Below, one piece after another: positions 59,863-64,000 of a DNA stretch of 64,000 nt. Under the pieces are notes generated by a model. It worked only from the letters and a program-made list of their open reading frames with translations. It was not told the origin of the DNA and searched no databases. The stretch lies in NCBI RefSeq assembly GCF_010119935.1, contig NZ_CP048209.1, positions 6,670,001 to 6,734,000 on the forward strand, in the 5' to 3' direction. Within the stretch, counting starts at the first letter, position 1; every line of letters starts with the position of its first letter. The DNA is from Paenibacillus lycopersici. Its GTDB lineage: Bacteria; Bacillota; Bacilli; Paenibacillales; Paenibacillaceae. The translations under genes and the position numbers were made by a program.

Positions 59863-60669
59863 CTATAGGCTCTCATGATCTTCGTCCTTCTGCGCCGCGA
59901 TGACCTTGACGCCCAGCGCCTGAATGCGCTCGACCGCTTCGGGATCGGCTTCCCAGTCCGTGATGAGCACATCCAGATCCTCGACTTGCCCGGCTCTCGC
60001 GAACGCGTCATTGCCGAGCGTGCGGTGCGTGCTGATGCCGATTCGCCGGCGAGACGCCGCGGACACCGCGCGCAAGAACGCCGCCACCTCCGGCGTGGAT
60101 ACGAATACGCCCTGTTCCGAGATGCCGCCGCCGGTCATGAAACTGATATCGAACTTGAACTGGCGGATGAACTCGTTCGCGATGACGTCGGTAATATTGC
60201 CTGACGGCTTGACGCGTCCGCCGATCAAGTACGTTTCGATCTCTTCCCGCCCGCGCAGCGCGTCGGCCACCCGAATGCTGTTCGTCACGATCGTGAGCGG
60301 CAGGCGCTCTGGCAAATGCTTGAGCAGCACGTACGCAAGGGCGCCGCTGCCGATGAAGACGGTGTCGCTTGCCCGCAAGTAAGAGACGGCCAGCTTCGCG
60401 ACCGCATTCCCTTGCGGCGAAGCTTCTCCGTAGCGCAGTTCCGGCGGCGGCGGAACCTGCCGGACCTTCCTGGAAGCAATCGCTCCGCCATGCGTCTTCT
60501 TAAGCAGCCCCTGCTTCTCCATCAGCGACAGGTCGCGGCGGATGGAATCGATCGAGATTTGAAACTTCTCCGCCAAATCCTTCGCCAGCACGCGTTTCTC
60601 CTGCTCGAGCAGCGCGAGAATCTGCTCCCTGCGCTCCTCGGCGAAGATGTTGGATGTATCTTGCATCAT
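59863..60669 (-). CDS. DeoR/GlpR-family transcriptional regulator
   Basis: A 268-residue DeoR repressor. The HTH is ERREQILALLEQEKRVLAKDLAEKFQISIDSIRRDLSLMEKQGLLKKTHGGA, followed by the sugar-phosphate-binding domain (DTVFIGSGALAYVLLKHLP, LTIVTNSIRVADAL, YLIGGRVKPSGNITD). Members sense sugar phosphates. GGAGGAAAC precedes the ATG at 60669. Its own promoter has repeats of TTCATG. It is followed at 15 bp by an ABC exporter, an uncommon partner for this family. Confidence 0.9.
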   Translation of the reverse strand: MMQDTSNIFAEERREQILALLEQEKRVLAKDLAEKFQISIDSIRRDLSLMEKQGLLKKTHGGAIASRKVRQVPPPPELRYGEASPQGNAVAKLAVSYLRASDTVFIGSGALAYVLLKHLPERLPLTIVTNSIRVADALRGREEIETYLIGGRVKPSGNITDVIANEFIRQFKFDISFMTGGGISEQGVFVSTPEVAAFLRAVSAASRRRIGISTHRTLGNDAFARAGQVEDLDVLITDWEADPEAVERIQALGVKVIAAQKDEDHESL

Positions 60670-60720
60670 GCATGTTTCCTCCTGAATAGGTCGTTTTTAT
60701 TTCAATTATATGCCGTTTTG

Positions 60721-60769
60721 TTCATGTTATCAATCCCTGAATGTTCATGTATGTTCTCTTTTATTCATG
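60721..60769. promoter_or_regulatory. DeoR-type operator repeats
   Basis: TTCATG occurs at 60721-60726, 60744-60749 and 60764-60769 (starts 23 and 20 bp apart), with a TGTT or ATTA leading base. DeoR/GlpR proteins bind such direct repeats. The cluster lies 52-100 bp before the start codon of the DeoR gene. Confidence 0.5.
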
Positions 60770-60869
60770 ATTATACGATAATCCGCTGATAATCATGCGC
60801 TGTAAACGGGGAATTAACAGCAACGTGCGCGCTTTGAGTCTGCCGCGGCCATGACTTATTCTTAACCGC

Positions 60870-60912
60870 GAATAAATAAACAGCCATCTGCCGCAATCGG
60901 CAAATGGCTGTT
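60870..60912 (-). terminator. rho-independent terminator of the rhodanese operon
   Basis: On the minus strand AACAGCCATTTGCCG and CGGCAGATGGCTGTT pair around a 4-nt loop, followed by TATTTATT. It lies about 20 nt after the stop codon at 60934. Confidence 0.85.
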
Positions 60913-60933
60913 GAATGGCTGTGCTGTCGATGA

Positions 60934-61323
60934 TCAGAAACCGGGCTTGTCCAGCGGCTCGCTCCAAGCGCCGATCCCGCCCTGCAGCTGGCTAAGCCGG
61001 GTAAAGCCGCGCTTCCGCAGCATCCGGGCCGCCTGCTTGCTCCGCATTCCGCTTCTGCAATAGAGCAGAATGTCCCGGTCCTGCGGCAGTTCGTTCATCC
61101 GCCGCCCGAGCTGGGAGAGCGGAACGTTCAGCGCCCCCGCAATGCGGCCGCTCCGGTATTCCGCCGGTTCGCGGACGTCGATGAGCAGGCTGGCCGCCGT
61201 ATCCTCGGCGGCTCGACGGAAATCCGCCGCCTTCAGCGTCCGCAGGCCCCTTGCCGGACCAAACCGGGAATATCCGAACCAGATTATAATCAGGACAAAC
61301 AAGACGTCAATCGCCGTATTCAT
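60934..61323 (-). CDS. membrane-anchored rhodanese (sulfurtransferase)
   Basis: A 129-residue rhodanese with an N-terminal membrane helix (NTAIDVLFVLIIIWFGYSRFG). The catalytic loop is CRSGMRS with the persulfide-carrying cysteine, preceded by LLIDVREPAEYRSGRIAGALNVPL. It would transfer sulfane sulfur at the membrane. GGAGG lies 10 nt before ATG 61323. It is the second gene of a two-gene operon behind a CsoR-type operator. Confidence 0.92.
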   Translation of the reverse strand: MNTAIDVLFVLIIIWFGYSRFGPARGLRTLKAADFRRAAEDTAASLLIDVREPAEYRSGRIAGALNVPLSQLGRRMNELPQDRDILLYCRSGMRSKQAARMLRKRGFTRLSQLQGGIGAWSEPLDKPGF

Positions 61324-61395
61324 CGCTATCGTTCCTCCTTCGTTTCGCCTTATTGCCAAGCCGGATCCACCGCCCGGCCAGAGGCGGCCCGCTTC

Positions 61396-61707
61396 CTACA
61401 CCAGCTCGCCCGTCCAAGCGATGAGCCCGCCCTTCATGTTCACGACCCGAAAGCCGTGCTCGCTCAGCAATTCGCATGCCAGACCGCTGCGGCCGCCGCC
61501 GCGGCACATGACGATGAGCTCGCGCCCGGGCTCCAGCTCATGCCTGCGGCCGGCCAGCTGGCTGAGCGGCAAGTGCACGGCGCCCGCGACATGGCCGGCC
61601 GCCCATTCATCCGGCTCCCGGACATCGACCATGTACAGCCGCTCCCCCTGACTCAGGCGGGCTTCCACTTCCTGCGGCGTAATTTCCCGCGGTATTTTAA
61701 AAGCCAT
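61396..61707 (-). CDS. cytosolic rhodanese
   Basis: A 103-residue single-domain rhodanese. LYMVDVREPDEWAAGHVAGAVHLPL leads to the active loop CRGGGRS with the catalytic cysteine, then ACELLSEHGFRVVNMKGGLIAW. It carries sulfane sulfur and helps in sulfide/persulfide handling. It is the first gene of the operon. The operator at 61737-61752 lies 30 bp before its start. Confidence 0.93.
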   Translation of the reverse strand: MAFKIPREITPQEVEARLSQGERLYMVDVREPDEWAAGHVAGAVHLPLSQLAGRRHELEPGRELIVMCRGGGRSGLACELLSEHGFRVVNMKGGLIAWTGELV

Positions 61708-61736
61708 ATCGATATCGCTCCATTCATTAAATACTT

Positions 61737-61752
61737 ATACCCCTATGGGTAT
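61737..61752. promoter_or_regulatory. CsoR/CstR-type operator
   Basis: ATACCCCTATGGGTAT is a perfect inverted repeat ATACCC-N4-GGGTAT, matching the form of CsoR-family operators, and of CstR, the persulfide-sensing member that controls sulfurtransferase genes. It lies 30 bp before the first rhodanese gene. No csoR/cstR gene is in this window. Confidence 0.65.
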
Positions 61753-61925
61753 TATATTGACCTCTGCCATGCTTGTCAAACGCGAATCGGCTGCCGCTGT
61801 CCGGACAAGCCAAGAAGGAGCGAACGCCCTCCGTCCGCCCCTGTATTCGCAATGCTTGCGGCTGCCGCGCCGAACCGGCCCTGCGCTCGCTCCCCCGCTT
61901 ATGGAAGGAGCGTCATGCAAGGCCG

Positions 61926-62303
61926 TTACTGATTGAGAATGTTATCCTCCAGCACCGCCGACTTATCGCCATACTCCTTAATAATATGCTTCTCGCCCCA
62001 GTCGCACAGCAGATCGAGCACCGATTTCAAGCTCCAGCCGTATGGGCTTAGCTCGTATTCGACCTTCGGCGGCACCTGATTATACACGTTGCGGTTGACG
62101 ATGCCGTCGTCCTCCAGCTCCCGCAGCTGCTGGATGAGCATCTTCTGCGTAATCCCGGGCATCAGCCGCTTCAGGTCGCTCGTCCGCCGCTTGCCATGCG
62201 TCAGGTGGCACAGAATGACGCATTTCCACTTGCCGCCGATGACCTCGAGAGTCGCCTCGACCGAGATATTGTACTTCTTCCTGGCCGTTCCTTCTTTCGG
62301 CAC
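61926..62303 (-). CDS. HxlR-family transcriptional regulator
   Basis: A 125-residue winged-helix protein: LEVIGGKWKCVILCHLTHGKRRTSDLKRLMPGITQKMLIQQLRELEDDGIVNRNVYNQVPPKVEYELSPYGWSLKSVLDLLCDWG is the complete HxlR domain. The GTG at 62303 is chosen because GGAGGG lies 8 nt upstream; an ATG at 62333 has no ribosome binding site. It diverges from an MFS gene. A conserved cysteine (CVILCH) may sense electrophiles, as in YodB/HypR-type members. Confidence 0.9.
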   Translation of the reverse strand: MPKEGTARKKYNISVEATLEVIGGKWKCVILCHLTHGKRRTSDLKRLMPGITQKMLIQQLRELEDDGIVNRNVYNQVPPKVEYELSPYGWSLKSVLDLLCDWGEKHIIKEYGDKSAVLEDNILNQ

Positions 62304-62357
62304 GACTGTTCCCTCCAGTAGTTTCGCAATCATTACTTTTTGGTGACTATATCACTA

Positions 62358-62398
62358 ATAAGTACGTACTATTCACTTCGAACCGTAGCTCGTATAAT
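62358..62398 (+). promoter_or_regulatory. HxlR-site and promoter of the MFS gene
   Basis: The palindrome AGTACGTACT (62361-62370) lies in an AT-rich stretch (AATAAGTACGTACTATT), typical of HxlR-type sites. A -10 TATAAT is at 62393-62398 with a weak -35. Both divergent genes could be controlled. Confidence 0.5.
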
Positions 62399-62442
62399 AG
62401 CATTCACCGGCCGGGTAACGCAATAACGGGGGAGTGAATGGC

Positions 62443-63675
62443 ATGACAGTTGGCAATCGAAGCAGTACAACCGCATTATTGGCTTTGGCGATCAGCGCCT
62501 TCGCGATCGGAACGACGGAATTCATCAGCGTCGGGCTGCTGCCGCTGATCGCGGCGGATTTCCATAAATCACTGACAACGGCCGGCTTGACGGTCACGCT
62601 CTATGCGCTCGGCGTCACCGTCGGCGCGCCTGTTCTCACGTCGCTGACTTCGCGGGTGCCGCGCAAAACGCTGCTGCTCGCCATCATGCTCGTATTCATC
62701 GCGGGCAATCTGCTCGCGGCGACGGCCGGCAGCATCACCGTCCTGCTGGCCGCGCGCATCGTCTCGGCGCTCTCGCACGGCATCTTCATGTCCATCGGCT
62801 CCACGCTGGCGGCCGATCTCGTGCCGGAGAACCGGAGGGCAAGCGCCATCTCCATCATGTTCTCGGGCCTGACCGTGGCGACCGTGACCGGCGTGCCGAT
62901 CGGCACTTTCATCGGCCAGCAGCTCGGCTGGCGGGCGGCCTTCTTCGCCATCGCCGCGATCGGCGCCGCCGCGTTCCTGGCCAACTGGCTGCTCGTGCCG
63001 GCCGCGCTGCGCCGGGGCAGCCCCGTCCGGCTCGGCGATCAAGCGAAGCTGATCGCGAACGGACGTCTGCTGCTTGTTCTGGCCATGACGGCATTGGGAT
63101 ACGGCGGAACGTTCGTCGTCTTCACCTACCTGTCGCCGCTGCTGCACGACGTGACGGGCTTTCGGGAAAGCACGGTCGCCGTCATCCTGCTGATGTATGG
63201 AATCGCCATCGCATTAGGCAACCTAATCGGAGGCAAAGCCGCGAACCGTAATCCGGCAAGGGCGCTGCTCGTCATGTTCGCCCTGCAAGCCGCCGTTCTT
63301 ATCGTGCTGTCGTTCGCCGCGCCTTATCCGGTCGCCGGGTTGATCACGATCTTCTTCATGGGCCTATTCGCCTTCATGAACGTGCCCGGCCTGCAGGTGT
63401 ACGTCGTCATCCTGGCCGAACGCTTCGCGCCGGGGGCGAAGGACGTCGCGTCCGCCCTCAATATCGCCGCGTTCAACGCAGGCATCGCCATCGGCGCCTA
63501 TCTGGGCGGGATCGTCGCGGAACGCCTGGGACTCGCAGACACAGCATGGGTCGGCGCCGTCATGGTTGCCGCGGCGGTCGCGCTGACGGCCTGGGCCAAC
63601 CGGCTGGAGCGCCGGGACCGGAAGCAGCAGGCTTCCGCGGACGCGCAGCGGCAAACGCACGCGCAAGCTTGCTAA
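62443..63675 (+). CDS. MFS transporter, AraJ/YdhP-like
   Basis: A 410-residue major facilitator of the DHA1 group: TALLALAISAFAIGTTEFISVGLLPLIAADFHKSL at helix 1 (the GTTEF motif of AraJ/PbuE/YdhP) and LARIVSALSHGIFMSIGSTLAADLVP in the middle. Twelve helices. GGGGGA lies 9 nt before the ATG at 62443. It diverges from the HxlR gene, which probably represses it, and is followed 45 bp later by an aldo/keto reductase. Efflux of sugars, purines or toxic carbonyls is possible. Confidence 0.9.
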   Translation: MTVGNRSSTTALLALAISAFAIGTTEFISVGLLPLIAADFHKSLTTAGLTVTLYALGVTVGAPVLTSLTSRVPRKTLLLAIMLVFIAGNLLAATAGSITVLLAARIVSALSHGIFMSIGSTLAADLVPENRRASAISIMFSGLTVATVTGVPIGTFIGQQLGWRAAFFAIAAIGAAAFLANWLLVPAALRRGSPVRLGDQAKLIANGRLLLVLAMTALGYGGTFVVFTYLSPLLHDVTGFRESTVAVILLMYGIAIALGNLIGGKAANRNPARALLVMFALQAAVLIVLSFAAPYPVAGLITIFFMGLFAFMNVPGLQVYVVILAERFAPGAKDVASALNIAAFNAGIAIGAYLGGIVAERLGLADTAWVGAVMVAAAVALTAWANRLERRDRKQQASADAQRQTHAQAC

Positions 63676-63720
63676 ATCCATCCGCATTCAAATCACGTAT
63701 ATGGAGAGAGGAAGATTCAC

Positions 63721-64000
63721 ATGATGAACAACTTACAAGATACGGTATTGCTTCATAACGGCGTGCGCATGCCGGGACTCGGCTTGGGCGTATGGAAGGT
63801 TCAAGACGGAGACGAAGTGGCGCAGGCGGTGAAATCCGCCATCGCCCAAGGTTACCGCAGCATCGATACGGCCGCGGTTTACGGCAACGAGCAAGGGGTC
63901 GGGCAAGCGATCCACGAAGCGCTGGAAGAGAACGGCCTGCGCCGCGACGAGCTGTTCGTCACGTCGAAGGTGTGGAATGCGGACCAAGGCTACGAGTCGA
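63721..64000 (+). CDS. aldo/keto reductase (3'-truncated by window)
   Basis: The first 93 residues of an AKR: LLHNGVRMPGLGLGVWKVQDGDEVAQAVKSAIAQGYRSIDTAAVYGNE. GYRSIDTAAVYGNE holds the catalytic Asp and Tyr, and Lys is in VTSKVW. It reduces aldehydes with NADPH. GAGAGG lies before the ATG. It sits 45 bp after the MFS gene, so the two may form a transcript controlled by HxlR for carbonyl stress, an inference. Confidence 0.9.
   Translation, partial: MMNNLQDTVLLHNGVRMPGLGLGVWKVQDGDEVAQAVKSAIAQGYRSIDTAAVYGNEQGVGQAIHEALEENGLRRDELFVTSKVWNADQGYES

Noticed and set aside
1-64000. tRNA, rRNA, IS element or prophage
   Set aside because: No rRNA or tRNA sequence, transposase, integrase, terminal inverted repeat with target duplication or phage structural gene was seen anywhere in the window.

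Overview
This 64 kb window is a high-GC Gram-positive chromosome segment, most likely from the Paenibacillaceae (a Cohnella- or Paenibacillus-like genome). That placement is an inference. It rests on strong Shine-Dalgarno sites, frequent TTG/GTG starts, Fur boxes of the Bacillus 7-1-7 type, a TPP riboswitch with a terminator, and homologues such as DbpA, RlmN, GreA, a flavohaemoglobin and a globin-coupled sensor. There is no rRNA, tRNA, phage, plasmid or IS signature. The content is mostly housekeeping plus many small regulator-target cassettes.

Layout. 1-5 kb: end of mqnD (futalosine menaquinone route), a metallo-beta-lactamase-fold hydrolase, a thioredoxin-reductase-like flavoprotein and a DbpA-type RNA helicase. 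5.1-5.6 kb: a noncoding array of 52-bp tandem repeats. 5.7-10.1 kb: a GH38 alpha-mannosidase with a GntR/LacI-hybrid regulator. 10.8-12.7 kb: greA and rlmN. 12.8-18.7 kb: a ribbon-helix-helix protein coupled to a second sliding-clamp (DnaN) paralogue, then a 1448-residue VWA/DUF11-repeat protein. 19.0-21.3 kb: an operon of an FAD oxidoreductase and an ECF41 sigma factor, preceded by an exact ECF41-type promoter. 21.4-28.0 kb: chemoreceptor, aldose-epimerase-like enzyme, and a nitric oxide/haem block (Crp/Fnr-like regulator, Hmp, globin-coupled sensor) with a Crp-type box placed at about -41.5 of hmp.

28.2-33.4 kb: a TPP-riboswitch operon thiZ-thiX-thiY-thiM-thiD-thiE, which imports a pyrimidine precursor and salvages both thiamine halves. 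33.6-37.5 kb: a P-loop kinase-like protein, catalase, Nudix hydrolase and a membrane protein. 37.6-41.9 kb: an iron block with three Fur boxes between a ferredoxin-NADP-reductase-like enzyme and a siderophore ABC importer (lipoprotein plus two FecCD permeases). 42-57 kb: regulator-target pairs (LysR/SDR, TetR/SDR, MerR/MFS), a VanY-like carboxypeptidase, a two-component system, and stress or envelope genes. 57-64 kb: a DeoR-ABC exporter operon, two rhodaneses behind a CsoR-type operator, an HxlR/MFS divergent pair and the start of an aldo/keto reductase.

The most unusual material is noncoding. Two loci (21.42-21.61 kb and 57.36-57.54 kb) share one architecture: two direct copies of a roughly 20-bp motif exactly 51 bp apart, followed by two inverted copies exactly 51 bp apart, about 180 bp overall. 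The 52-bp tandem array at 5.1 kb has a similar core and period. The second candidate for new biology is the RHH/DnaN-paralogue pair, in which the small protein carries a sequence resembling a clamp-binding motif.
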